From Acidobacteriaceae bacterium KBS 146 (GTDB lineage: Bacteria > Acidobacteriota > Terriglobia > Terriglobales > Acidobacteriaceae), in contig JHVA01000001.1 of NCBI GenBank assembly GCA_000688615.1, forward strand, positions 1,798,001-1,862,000: a DNA stretch of 64,000 nucleotides. Reading direction: 5' to 3'. How positions within the stretch are numbered: the stretch's first letter is position 1; every line of letters begins with the position of its first letter. The notes under the pieces are model-generated. The model made no database searches. It was not told where the DNA came from and worked only from the letters and a program-made list of their open reading frames with translations. Shown here piece after piece: positions 25,928 through 35,496 of this stretch. The position numbers and the translations under genes were made by a program.

Positions 25928-26054
25928 CAGGATGCCAGGGGATGCCAGGCTTCATCACAGTCGTCTGGAACGAATGACTTACGTCTGGGAAGACCACCTG
26001 AGCCCTTCCAGCCGCGAAAGCATCTAGAATTAAAGCAACACCTGAAGGAAAACC

Positions 26055-27275
26055 ATGCCAACTGCTATTGAAGAAGCCGTACAGCTCCCCAAGCTCTCCA
26101 ACGAAGAGATTGCTCGCTACTCTCGCCACCTCATTCTTCCTGAGGTTGGCATGGAAGGTCAGCAGAAGCTAAAAGCCGCGAAGATCCTCTGCGTAGGCAC
26201 CGGAGGCCTCGGCGCTCCCTTGGCCCTCTACCTCGCCGCTGCGGGAGTCGGAACGATCGGCCTTATCGACTTCGACGTCGTTGACGAATCCAATCTGCAG
26301 CGACAGATCATCCACTCGCAGTCCACCGTCGGCATGCTCAAGGTCGACTCTGCGGAGCAGATGCTCAAGGGGCTCAACAAGAACGTCAACGTCATCAAGC
26401 ACAACACGATGCTCACCTCGGCGAACGCCCTTGAGATCTTCAAGGATTACGACTTCATCGCCGATGGCACTGACAACTTCCAGACCCGCTATCTGGTCAA
26501 CGACGCCTGCGTCCTTACGGGCAAGCCCAACGCCTACGCCTCGATCTTCCGCTTTGAAGGCCAGGCCTCCGTCTTCGCCACCGAGGAAGGTCCGTGCTAC
26601 CGCTGCCTCTATCCGGAGCCGCCACCGCCAGGCCTCGTTCCCTCTTGCGCCGAGGGCGGCGTGCTTGGAATCCTTCCAGGATTGCTCGGCGTGATCCAGG
26701 CCACCGAAGTCATCAAGCTGATCCTTGGCCTTGGCGATCCTCTCGTCGGCCGCTTGCTTCTGGTCGATGCCCTGGGCATGAACTTCCGCACCCTGAAGCT
26801 GCGCAAGAACCCCAACTGCCCAGCCTGCGGAACCCACGAGATCAAAGAGCTGATCGACTACGACCAGTTCTGCGGTATCGAAAAGCCTACCTCGGTAGGT
26901 CCGCTTGAAGCGGCCCGCGATAAGGCCGTTGCCGATGCGGCGATTGTCGACGGTATCCCGCAGATTACCGTCGAGCAGCTCAAGAAGAAGCTGGACGCCA
27001 AAGAAAACATCTTCGTGCTCGACGTTCGCGAGCCTCACGAGTATCCCATCGCGAACCTCGGCGCTCCGCTGATTCCCGTTGGCACCATCGAATCGCGTCT
27101 CGGCGAGATTGCCGAGCACAAGAACGACGAGGTCATCGTCCACTGCCGCTCCGGTGCCCGCAGCCAGAAGGCCGCCCTCGCCCTGAAGGCCGCCGGCTTC
27201 ACCAACGTGCACAACCTCAGCGGAGGCATCCTCGCCTGGGCCGACAAGATCGACCCTTCGATGCCAAAGTACTAA
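26055..27275 (+). CDS. moeZ: MoeZ-like adenylyltransferase/sulfurtransferase (ThiF-rhodanese fusion)
   Basis: The 406-residue E1-like enzyme is followed by a rhodanese. The adenylation domain (about 16-265) has GTGGLGAP (48-55, ATP), SNLQRQI (Arg finger) and zinc Cys pairs CYRC (181-184) and CPAC (255-258). C198 in VPSCAEGG is in the acyl-transfer loop. The rhodanese part (300-405) has HCRSGARSQK with active Cys C364. It adenylates the carrier's Gly-Gly and hands over sulfur. It is transcribed with the cysteine operon, 188 bases after the carrier gene. The site GAAGGAAAAC precedes the ATG. A long symmetrical terminator follows. Confidence 0.93.
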   Translation: MPTAIEEAVQLPKLSNEEIARYSRHLILPEVGMEGQQKLKAAKILCVGTGGLGAPLALYLAAAGVGTIGLIDFDVVDESNLQRQIIHSQSTVGMLKVDSAEQMLKGLNKNVNVIKHNTMLTSANALEIFKDYDFIADGTDNFQTRYLVNDACVLTGKPNAYASIFRFEGQASVFATEEGPCYRCLYPEPPPPGLVPSCAEGGVLGILPGLLGVIQATEVIKLILGLGDPLVGRLLLVDALGMNFRTLKLRKNPNCPACGTHEIKELIDYDQFCGIEKPTSVGPLEAARDKAVADAAIVDGIPQITVEQLKKKLDAKENIFVLDVREPHEYPIANLGAPLIPVGTIESRLGEIAEHKNDEVIVHCRSGARSQKAALALKAAGFTNVHNLSGGILAWADKIDPSMPKY

Positions 27276-27290
27276 GCCTCAATATGCTTG

Positions 27291-27328
27291 AAATGAGAAA
27301 CCGGACCCTTTGGTCCGGTTTCTCATTT
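27291..27328. terminator. Bidirectional terminator, 17-bp perfect stem
   Basis: AAATGAGAAACCGGACC (27291-27307) and GGTCCGGTTTCTCATTT (27312-27328) pair perfectly around CTTT. It is located 16 bases after the MoeZ-like stop and 22 bases before the stop of the convergent oxidase gene, with A/T-rich arms' ends giving U-tracts both ways. Confidence 0.9.
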
Positions 27329-27349
27329 GTCGTTCGCACTTTCGCTCCG

Positions 27350-28522
27350 TCAGCACGCCTTCATCGATCGGAACAGCTCCGCATGCGCCGCCAGCTTTTC
27401 CTTCACTGTAGCCTGGTCCACCTCCAGCGACCAGTTCCCTGCCTGATGCGTTCCACCCAGCAGGATGCCGTCGTGACGCGAAAACATATATATATCCTCG
27501 AAGAGCGCTGCATAGGTCACTTCGGGTTGTGGCACCAGAAATGTCAGCTGACCACGCACCGGAATCAATTCCTTGTCGTCAAACAACGCCTTTGCTCCCA
27601 GGCCCGTGCAGTTGAAGACTAATTTCTCCGGCAGCGCCTTGACCTCGTCCGTCGACTTCAACTCCCCCACCACCACTTTGCCGCCTGCAATACGAAAGTC
27701 CGTAATCAGCGCATTCAGCAGCATCGGCGGCTCCATGATCATTCCGTCGTACTGCGCTGCATAACCAATCCCGAACGGATTCTCGTCCTGCTTCAGCAGC
27801 CGACGCTCTGGCAGCAGAGAGTCCAGCCCGCTCACAATCCGCGGCCGATCCGATCCACGATTCTGAACGATCGGGGTACGCGACACCGAATAGTTCCTCA
27901 TCCAGCGCACACCGTAGCGAGGGTCGGTCGTGATCTGGTAACGCTCATATGCATACTTCGCCGCCGCCAGATATTGATCGGTAAAACTCGCGCTCATCTT
28001 GTCAGGATCGTCATAGACCATCGCCGGATACCACTGGCCTCCCGCGATGTTCGAGGTCGTATCCGGCGGCATCGCCTTCGTGTAGATCGTCACGGCATAC
28101 CCGGCATCCTGTGCCATCCGCGCCGTAGTCAAGCCGATCACGCCACATCCCAGAACAGCCACTCGTCCTGTATGTCCTCTAAGACCCAGATCCGTCGCCA
28201 GCTTCGCTGTTCCCCAGCTCAGAGTAATTCCGCCGCCGCCGTGGCCGTAGTTATGGACGACCACCGTATCTCCAACTTGCTCACGCTCCACGCGGAAACC
28301 CGATGGCCGATGAGGCCGCAGCCCCACAACCGTGCGAATCACGCGATCTTCTGAGACATGCACCGGAGGAATATGGCACGGGCTCTCCGGAAGATTTACC
28401 GGAGCCAGCGCTGCCTGGTTCATCGCAGGATTAAAGATCGCCGCCTTCTTCCTGGCGCATCCTGACACCATGGCAGACGCTGCGGCAAGATTTGCAGTAC
28501 GCAAAAAAGTACGCCGGTTCAC
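27350..28522 (-). CDS. FAD-dependent D-amino-acid-oxidase-like protein, Tat-exported lipoprotein
   Basis: The 390-residue DAO-fold enzyme shows a Rossmann start RVAVLGCGVIGLTTARMAQDAG at about 118 and NIAGGQWYPA for the FAD. A C-terminal substrate region follows, including FNCTGLGAKALFDD and GILLGGTHQAGNW. The preferred start is GTG at 28522 with a strong AGGAGATAGT site. It yields MNRRTFLRTANLAAASAMVSGC: a twin-arginine motif (RRTFLR) and a lipobox (VSGC, Cys22). So it is probably folded with FAD in the cytoplasm, exported by Tat and lipid-anchored. An upstream ATG (28588) would spoil this. The substrate (D-amino acid, glycine or other) is not determinable. Confidence 0.8.
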   Translation of the reverse strand: MNRRTFLRTANLAAASAMVSGCARKKAAIFNPAMNQAALAPVNLPESPCHIPPVHVSEDRVIRTVVGLRPHRPSGFRVEREQVGDTVVVHNYGHGGGGITLSWGTAKLATDLGLRGHTGRVAVLGCGVIGLTTARMAQDAGYAVTIYTKAMPPDTTSNIAGGQWYPAMVYDDPDKMSASFTDQYLAAAKYAYERYQITTDPRYGVRWMRNYSVSRTPIVQNRGSDRPRIVSGLDSLLPERRLLKQDENPFGIGYAAQYDGMIMEPPMLLNALITDFRIAGGKVVVGELKSTDEVKALPEKLVFNCTGLGAKALFDDKELIPVRGQLTFLVPQPEVTYAALFEDIYMFSRHDGILLGGTHQAGNWSLEVDQATVKEKLAAHAELFRSMKAC

Positions 28523-28583
28523 ACTATCTCCTGATAGATCGAATACAAAAACAAACAACTCCACAAAACGGTCGTAGAAGGCC

Positions 28584-28606
28584 GTCATTCTGAACGCAGC
28601 GCAACG
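28584..28606. repeat. Interspersed intergenic repeat, copy 3 (partial)
   Basis: GTCATTCTGAACGCAGCGC matches the start of the repeat core, then diverges. It lies between the oxidase-like gene and the homoserine dehydrogenase stop. Confidence 0.4.
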
Positions 28607-28637
28607 CTATCAGCATCGAGATCTACAGATACCCGAT

Positions 28638-29951
28638 CTACTCCGGCTTATCTTCCGGCACCAGCATCTGCAGCGTAAGCGGCCGCTCCAGCATGCAATC
28701 CAGCTTCGCAATCGACTGAATCGCCTTGTCGATCACGCTGGTCAAGCAGGGCTCTGTCGTGACGACAAACGGCAGTCTGTGCTTGGGATACCCCGGCCGC
28801 TGCAACAGCGAATCGATGTTGGCTCCCACCTTCGCCAAGGCCCCTGCAATCGATGAGACGATTCCCGGCTTGTCATCCACAACAAAACGAAGATAGTGCG
28901 GCGCGAGGAACTCTCCCGTCACCTGTCGCTTGCGCACGGGCAGCTCGACGGCCTTCGCTCCCTGCGACACCGCCAGCAGATCCGACACCACCGCTACTGC
29001 TGTAGGCTCTCCCCCTGCTCCGTGCCCGGAAAAAACAACATCGCCGCCATAGTTTCCGCTGGTGACGACCATATTCTGCGTTCCATGCGACCATGCCATC
29101 GGCGAGCTCAGCGGAATCAACATCGGCGCGACCCGCGCATGCACAACCGCTCCATCCACCTGGGCGCGCGAAACCTGCCGGATCGTGCAGTTCAGCTCCC
29201 TCGCATACACGAAGTCGATTGCCTCAACGGTTGAGATCGTCTGCGTCGCTACCTCATCCGGATTCAGCTCTGCATGCAGCGCAATCCTCGAAAGGATGCA
29301 AAGCTTCGCCCGCGCATCGTATCCATCCACGTCAGCCGAAGGATTCGCCTCGGCATATCCGAGCTGCTGCGCATCCTTCAGCACCGTCGCGTACTCGGCG
29401 CCCGTCTCCATCCTGCTCAGGATGTAGTTGCAGGTTCCGTTCACGATACCGCTCAGCCGCTGTATCCGATCTCCACCCAGCCCCTGCAGGATTCCGGGAA
29501 TCACCGGAACTCCACCGGCAACCGCCGCACCGTAGACCAGTTGAACACCATGCTGCGACGCCAGCTTCTGCAGTGCCACACCGCGATAAGCGATCAACTG
29601 CTTATTCGCTGTTACGACATGCTTGCCTGAGGTCAGAGCCTTGCGCAGCCATCCTTCCACTGGGTTCAACCCACCCATCAGCTCAATCACGACATCGACA
29701 TCGGATCGCAGAACATCGTCAATATTCTCGGTCCACTTCGCAGTTGCAGGAACAAACTTTGCCGCTGACGATTCGCGCTTTCGCGCCACGCTGCGGTTGT
29801 AGACATGAGTCAGCACAATCCCTGGATACTTCGATTCGGCCAACACCTTGGCCACCGAGCTGCCCACGGTTCCAAAACCGAGCAGGGCTACTTTAACCAC
29901 CTGGTCCTTCTTCGTTGCCTTAACCGGAGCTGCCTTTTTCTTTGTCGCCAT
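28638..29951 (-). CDS. hom: Homoserine dehydrogenase
   Basis: The 437-residue protein catalyses NAD(P)H-dependent reduction of aspartate semialdehyde to homoserine, the branch toward threonine and methionine. The Rossmann start (VVKVALLGFGTVGSSVAKVL) follows a Lys/Ala-rich N-terminal tail (MATKKKAAPVKATKKD). Family motifs: VIELMGG, GKHVVTANKQLIA, YGAAVAGGVPVIPG, LSGIVNGTCNYIL, GYAEANPSADVDGYDA. A C-terminal ACT domain (LRFVVDDKPGIVSSIAGAL...) allows feedback by threonine. The ATG at 29951 has a GAGG site; an ATG 18 codons earlier lies inside the deaminase gene. It follows the guanine-deaminase-like gene by 20 bases. Confidence 0.93.
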   Translation of the reverse strand: MATKKKAAPVKATKKDQVVKVALLGFGTVGSSVAKVLAESKYPGIVLTHVYNRSVARKRESSAAKFVPATAKWTENIDDVLRSDVDVVIELMGGLNPVEGWLRKALTSGKHVVTANKQLIAYRGVALQKLASQHGVQLVYGAAVAGGVPVIPGILQGLGGDRIQRLSGIVNGTCNYILSRMETGAEYATVLKDAQQLGYAEANPSADVDGYDARAKLCILSRIALHAELNPDEVATQTISTVEAIDFVYARELNCTIRQVSRAQVDGAVVHARVAPMLIPLSSPMAWSHGTQNMVVTSGNYGGDVVFSGHGAGGEPTAVAVVSDLLAVSQGAKAVELPVRKRQVTGEFLAPHYLRFVVDDKPGIVSSIAGALAKVGANIDSLLQRPGYPKHRLPFVVTTEPCLTSVIDKAIQSIAKLDCMLERPLTLQMLVPEDKPE

Positions 29952-29971
29952 CGTCCTCGCCTGTAATTGAC

Positions 29972-30445
29972 TCAATATTCTGCGCGCATACCGGACTTGC
30001 GCCATGCATCGAAGCTCTCGTTTCCTCGTTCAGCCAGCATCCGCTGCTCAGGAACCGTTCGTTCTCCAATATCTTTCTTGATCTCGCTATAGAGAAACGC
30101 GTCGTCAAATCCCGCGGCGGCAGCGTCCGCCGCCGTCCCGCTATAGTAAATCCTCTCCATCCGGGCCCAGTAGATCGCAGCCAGACACATCGGACAAGGC
30201 TCGCAGCTCGTATATATCGTGCATCCCTCGAGCGAGAAACCCTTCAACTGCCGGCAAGCATTGCGAATCGCAACCACCTCTGCATGCGCCGTTGGATCGT
30301 TCGTAGCTGTTACCTCGTTGACGCCCGTCGCAATCACTCGCCCCTCGCGCACGACCACCGCGCCAAATGGCCCCCCACTCCCCGAGGTCACATTCTCCAC
30401 CGCAAGGTCGATCGCTCGTTTCATGAACTCTGGATTGCCCTGCAT
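29972..30445 (-). CDS. guaD: Nucleoside/guanine deaminase (CDA fold, GuaD-like)
   Basis: The 157-residue zinc deaminase. HAEVVAI (H54 and the catalytic Glu E56) and PCPMC (C84, C87) supply the metal site. Glycine-rich GPFGAVVV and the extended C-terminus with NESFDAW (family P-x-x-x-F-x-x-W) resemble bacterial guanine deaminase rather than tRNA-adenosine deaminase TadA. It deaminates guanine to xanthine. The start chosen at 30445 (MQGNPEFMKRAIDLA) aligns with family N-termini; the frame is open ten codons earlier. It precedes hom by 20 bases, an odd but plausible co-transcription. Confidence 0.8.
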   Translation of the reverse strand: MQGNPEFMKRAIDLAVENVTSGSGGPFGAVVVREGRVIATGVNEVTATNDPTAHAEVVAIRNACRQLKGFSLEGCTIYTSCEPCPMCLAAIYWARMERIYYSGTAADAAAAGFDDAFLYSEIKKDIGERTVPEQRMLAERGNESFDAWRKSGMRAEY

Positions 30446-30536
30446 CCGGCTCCGCGTCCTCGCCGCGCACGCCACGCAAGAGCGAGCACAACAAGCTCAA
30501 ATGAATAACCCCATTATTCCACACGCCCCACGCTCC

Positions 30537-30582
30537 ATTATCCTGAGCGCTTCAAGCAGCCATGTCCTCCTGAGCGAAGCCC
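30537..30582. repeat. Interspersed intergenic repeat, copy 4 (degenerate)
   Basis: ATTATCCTGAGCGCTTC and, 20 bases later, GTCCTCCTGAGCGAAGCCC are two tandem partial copies of the repeat core in the divergent space between the deaminase and the aldehyde dehydrogenase. Confidence 0.4.
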
Positions 30583-30639
30583 AATCCACGATCCTCGCCC
30601 CTCTCACCCCATTCCTTTGCTAATCTGCTTGCAAGCAGA

Positions 30640-32022
30640 ATGGCCATCCAATCCATCAATCCCGCCAACGGCAAACTGCTCCGCAGCTTCGAGGCACTCA
30701 CCGACGAGGCCATCTCCGACAAGATCGCGCTCGCTGCCGAAACCTTCCGAACCTTTCCTGCCATCCCGCTCGAGCATCGCGCCCTCTGCATGAACAAGCT
30801 CGCTTCTCTGCTCGAACAGGAGATCGAAGAGATTGCACCCACGCTCACGCTCGAGATGGGAAAGCCGATCCACGCCGCCCGTCAGGAGGTGGCCAAGTGT
30901 GCGACCGCATGCCACTACTACGCCGAGAATGCCGCACGCATCCTCGCGCCCGAGCCCATCCAGACCGAAAATTCCAGCTACGTCCGATGGGATCCCCTCG
31001 GCGTCATCCTCGCCATCATGCCGTGGAACTTTCCCCTGTGGCAGGTCTTCCGCTTTCTCGCGCCTGCACTGATGGCAGGTAACGTCGGGCTCCTCAAGCA
31101 CTCGCCGAACGTCCCGCAGTGCGCTCTGCTCATTGAATCCCTCGTGCGCCGAGCTGGCTTTCCCCGCGGCAGCTTTCAGGCGCTTCTCATCGAAACCAGC
31201 CAGGTCGAGCGCGTCCTCGCCGACTCCCGCATCGCTGCCGTCACCCTCACCGGCTCCGTGGCCGCCGGGCGCGCTATTGGAGCCCAGGCAGGCTGGCTCA
31301 TCAAAAAATCCGTGCTCGAGCTTGGCGGCTCCGACCCCTTCATCGTTCTGCCCTCCTGCGACCTTGACGAGGCCATCGAAACCGCAGTCCGCGCACGCCT
31401 CGTAAACAATGGCCAGTCCTGCATCGCAGCCAAGCGCTTCATCGTGCATCAGGCTATCTACGACGCCTTCGAGAGGCGCTTTGTCGCTGGTATGGAAGCC
31501 ATGAAGATCGGCGATCCCATGAAGGAAGATACCGACATCGGGCCGCTCTCGACTCCAAAGATCGCCGAAACGCTCGATGCTCAGATTCAGGCAGCGGTAA
31601 AGGACGGTGCGCGCATTCTGACCGGCGGCCAGCGCATGCTTGGCGAAGGCAACTACTTCGAGCCCACCGTGCTCATCGACGTGCCGCGAACCAGCGCGGT
31701 CTACCGCGAAGAGCTCTTCGGACCCGTCGCTATGCTCTTCAAGGTCGCCTCTCTCGACGAGGCCATCGAAATCGCAAACGACACCCCCTTCGGCCTCGGA
31801 GCCTCCGCCTGGACCCGCGACCCAGTCGAGCAGCAACGCCTCGTTGCCGAGATCCAGTCGGGAGCCGTCTTCATCAACGCCATGGTCGCCAGCGATCCGC
31901 GCCTGCCCTTCGGAGGCATCAAACACTCCGGCTATGGCCGCGAACTCTCTGCCGCTGGCATGCGTGAGTTCCTCAATGCCAAGACGGTCGTCCTCGCAAC
32001 CTCTCCGTCTAATCCCCGCTAA
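30640..32022 (+). CDS. NAD(P)-dependent aldehyde dehydrogenase, succinate-semialdehyde dehydrogenase-like
   Basis: The 460-residue ALDH has [13 protein letters not shown] and [11 protein letters not shown] for the cofactor, [11 protein letters not shown], catalytic E227 in [11 protein letters not shown] and nucleophile C261 in [12 protein letters not shown]. The C-terminal [14 protein letters not shown] is typical. It starts directly at [14 protein letters not shown], the short N-terminus of Sad/GabD-type enzymes, which oxidise succinate semialdehyde or related short aldehydes. The ATG is close to the repeat copy upstream. No operon partner on the same strand. Confidence 0.85.
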   Translation: MAIQSINPANGKLLRSFEALTDEAISDKIALAAETFRTFPAIPLEHRALCMNKLASLLEQEIEEIAPTLTLEMGKPIHAARQEVAKCATACHYYAENAARILAPEPIQTENSSYVRWDPLGVILAIMPWNFPLWQVFRFLAPALMAGNVGLLKHSPNVPQCALLIESLVRRAGFPRGSFQALLIETSQVERVLADSRIAAVTLTGSVAAGRAIGAQAGWLIKKSVLELGGSDPFIVLPSCDLDEAIETAVRARLVNNGQSCIAAKRFIVHQAIYDAFERRFVAGMEAMKIGDPMKEDTDIGPLSTPKIAETLDAQIQAAVKDGARILTGGQRMLGEGNYFEPTVLIDVPRTSAVYREELFGPVAMLFKVASLDEAIEIANDTPFGLGASAWTRDPVEQQRLVAEIQSGAVFINAMVASDPRLPFGGIKHSGYGRELSAAGMREFLNAKTVVLATSPSNPR

Positions 32023-32060
32023 TCATTTGTTCCCAGACAAACGCTGGGCGAAAATGCGTC

Positions 32061-32095
32061 GAGGACACTCCATACCTTTGCTACGGAGTGTCCTC
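32061..32095. terminator. Hairpin between convergent genes
   Basis: GAGGACACTCC (32061-32071) and GGAGTGTCCTC (32085-32095) pair perfectly around 13 bases. It is 39 bases after the aldehyde dehydrogenase stop. There is no strong T-run, so termination is inferred from position. Confidence 0.55.
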
Positions 32096-32150
32096 CTGAA
32101 CGAAGTCTTTCGCAGGCTCATCGCGCAAAGCGAAGTCGAGGAGCCTGCCG
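32087..32150. repeat. Interspersed intergenic repeat, copy 5
   Basis: TCCTCCTGAACGAAGTCTTT ... GCGCAAAGCGAAGTCGAGGA is the long, two-part version of the repeat. Its left edge overlaps the right arm of the hairpin at 32061-32095. It lies in the 211-base space before the alpha/beta hydrolase stop. Confidence 0.45.
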
Positions 32151-32233
32151 TTGGACCTTTTCTGCTTCATTCCACACTGGAAAAGCAAATGCATCCGGAA
32201 CCCGCTTAATCTCGCGAACTTTAGACTCATCCC

Positions 32234-33055
32234 CTAGCTGCGAATAAACTCCAGCAGATCAGGGTTGAGCACATCTGCATGAATCGTCAGCATCCCATGC
32301 GGATACCCCGGATAGACTTTCAGCTTGGCGCCCTTGACGATCTTCGCGGAAAGCAGACCTGCATCGGCAAACGGAACGATCTGATCGTCGTCGCCGTGCA
32401 TCACCAGGGTCGGAACCGTGATCGCTTCAAGGTCAGCGGTAAAGTCCGTCTCTGAGAAAGCCTTGATGCACTCATACTGCGCATGGGCCGAGCCAATCAT
32501 GCCCTGGCGCCACCAGTTGCCCACAACGCCTTCAATCGTCTTCGCGCCCGGGCGATTAAAGCCATAGAACTGCATCGGCACCTCGCGGTAGAACTGCGCA
32601 CGATTCGCTGCAAGCTGCCTCCGGAGGTCGTCGAAGAGCTCAATCGGCAGGCCACCCGGATTCTTCTCGCTCTTCACCATAATGGGAGGCACCGCACTCA
32701 CCAGAATGGCCTTCGCGACACGTCCTTTGTCGCTACGGGCGACATAGCGCGCCGCCTCGCCGCCACCCGTCGAGTGTCCGAGATGAATCGCATCCTTCAA
32801 ATCAAGTGCAGCCGTCAGCTCCGCCACATCAGCCGCATACGTATCCATGTCGTTGCCTTCAGAGGTCTGCGTCGAGCGACCGTGGCCGCGCCGGTCATGA
32901 GCGATCACGCGATAACCCTGCTGAAGGAAGAACAGCATCTGCGCATCCCAATCGTCCGCGCTCAAAGGCCAGCCATGATGAAAGACGATCGGCTGTCCCT
33001 TTCCCCAGTCCTTATAAAAAATATCGGTTCCATCTTTGGTCTTAAGGAACGGCAT
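32234..33055 (-). CDS. Alpha/beta hydrolase, non-haem chloroperoxidase/arylesterase type
   Basis: The 273-residue hydrolase matches the classic 'peroxidase-type' esterases. The oxyanion region is VFHHGWPLSADDW. The catalytic triad is S95 in GHSTGG, D224 in GDDDQIVP and H253 in YPHGM. Full length, no signal peptide. Some members catalyse perhydrolysis in vitro, but the natural role is usually ester hydrolysis. A promoter presumably lies in the 160 bases to the next gene on the same strand. Confidence 0.88.
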   Translation of the reverse strand: MPFLKTKDGTDIFYKDWGKGQPIVFHHGWPLSADDWDAQMLFFLQQGYRVIAHDRRGHGRSTQTSEGNDMDTYAADVAELTAALDLKDAIHLGHSTGGGEAARYVARSDKGRVAKAILVSAVPPIMVKSEKNPGGLPIELFDDLRRQLAANRAQFYREVPMQFYGFNRPGAKTIEGVVGNWWRQGMIGSAHAQYECIKAFSETDFTADLEAITVPTLVMHGDDDQIVPFADAGLLSAKIVKGAKLKVYPGYPHGMLTIHADVLNPDLLEFIRS

Positions 33056-33219
33056 CTCTGTTCTCCTCTTTTCTGGATTGAATTGTTGATCGTAGAAATG
33101 GGCCGGTTTGGTAAGACTTTACATGATTGTGAATCAAAGCAACGTTACACAATCAACGTCATCGGAACGTCCTATGGCATGCGCGAAGTCAATGGCCATC
33201 CTCCGCCATACGGCTCGCC

Positions 33220-34284
33220 TTACGGAATAATGCGGTCGTCTCTCAATCGCTGGAACAAATCGAAGAAGCTCTCATCGGTTGCCTGATAAGCAGTAAAGCC
33301 CAGCTTTCGACTCTTTGACATATCGGTGACCACCTCTACCGGCCTTCCAAGGTCCGCATCCGTATGCCAGGCCGATGCAAGCACGTTGAGATTCTCTTCC
33401 ACGAGATTGTATTTCGCGGCAATCTGTTTCCATCCGGGAGCAGCATCGGCAAGTTGCTCTTCGAGCGGAACGCCTTCGCCATCGAGCTCTGCTGCAGCTG
33501 CACCAAACCAGTTCGCAATCTGTTTCCACATCCACTTCCAGCGGAATACGTCGCCATTGACCACGTTGAATGACTGGTTCCGTGCTTCGGGAGTGACTGC
33601 GGCCCACAACAGGTGTTTCGCCAGCAGACGAGCATCGGTCATGTCAGTCAGGCCGTTCCACTGTACCGGCGATCCTGGAAAGACCATTGGCCTTCCGAGC
33701 TCCTTGCAGATACTCGCATAAACAGCCAGTGTCGTTCCCATGTTCATGGCATTGCCGATGGCGTAACCGATAATCGTATGTGGGCGATGAATGCTCCATC
33801 CATAGCCGTCTCGTGCTGCGGCAGCAAAAACCTCATCTTCCTGCGCGTAGTAGAAGTTCTCGATCTCAAGACGTGGCTGCTCTTCCCGAAACGGCGTCGC
33901 TGGCAGACTGCCTTTGCCATACGCCTCAAACGGGCCGAGATAATGCTTCAGACCTGTTACCAGCGCGACATGCTGCACAGTACCCGCCGTGGAAAGAGCG
34001 TTGAGAACATTACGCACCATGGCGGAGTTAACGCGAATGTTCTCCGCTTCTGTCGCCTGTCGTAACCATGTCGTCAGGAAAACATGCGTCGGCTGAATGC
34101 TCTTCAGCGCCGCAACTACGGCCCCTTCATCCTGCAGATCCACCGCAACAGGAACCATGCCGCGACATTCGCCCGGTCGGCGCGCCACCCCATAAACCGA
34201 CCAGTTCCCCTCCGCCAGCAGGCGGTCTGACAAATTACGCCCAACGATGCCGGAGACCCCAACGATTAATGCTGTGTTCTTCAC
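33220..34284 (-). CDS. Atypical SDR, PRISE-like (progesterone 5-beta-reductase/iridoid synthase family)
   Basis: The 354-residue NAD(P)-binding protein begins ALIVGVSGIVGRNLSDRLL (G-x-x-G-x-x-G, atypical SDR) and WSVYGVARRP, the Arg pair used for NADPH. Later VALVTGLKHYLGPFEAYGKG resembles the PRISE T-G-x-K-H-Y-x-G-P motif. The plant-type K/Y catalytic pair is partly seen (K-H-Y). Bacterial members reduce activated enones, but the natural substrate here is unknown. It has a normal length. It ends 30 bases before the DAHP-synthase stop's partner region and is read in the same direction as its neighbours. Confidence 0.75.
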   Translation of the reverse strand: MKNTALIVGVSGIVGRNLSDRLLAEGNWSVYGVARRPGECRGMVPVAVDLQDEGAVVAALKSIQPTHVFLTTWLRQATEAENIRVNSAMVRNVLNALSTAGTVQHVALVTGLKHYLGPFEAYGKGSLPATPFREEQPRLEIENFYYAQEDEVFAAAARDGYGWSIHRPHTIIGYAIGNAMNMGTTLAVYASICKELGRPMVFPGSPVQWNGLTDMTDARLLAKHLLWAAVTPEARNQSFNVVNGDVFRWKWMWKQIANWFGAAAAELDGEGVPLEEQLADAAPGWKQIAAKYNLVEENLNVLASAWHTDADLGRPVEVVTDMSKSRKLGFTAYQATDESFFDLFQRLRDDRIIP

Positions 34285-34314
34285 GGAGATGTCTCCTTAT
34301 GAGATGGGATCCGC

Positions 34315-35391
<1,077 letters not shown>

Positions 35392-35496
35392 GGCTGCATG
35401 ACCAGAATACAAGGTATGGCTCCCCTAACTCCATCCCAGCCCAACCGCCCGGAGCGAATCTCCCCTGGCGAATCCAATCGATAGCAGATCTCACCC

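Noticed and set aside
26169..27212. 347-codon frame opposite the MoeZ-like gene
   Set aside because: Antisense shadow; no recognisable domains and no ribosome site.
30604..31926. 440-codon frame opposite the aldehyde dehydrogenase
   Set aside because: It mirrors the codon bias of the real gene; composition (Gly, Glu, Asp, Val) is typical of antisense frames.
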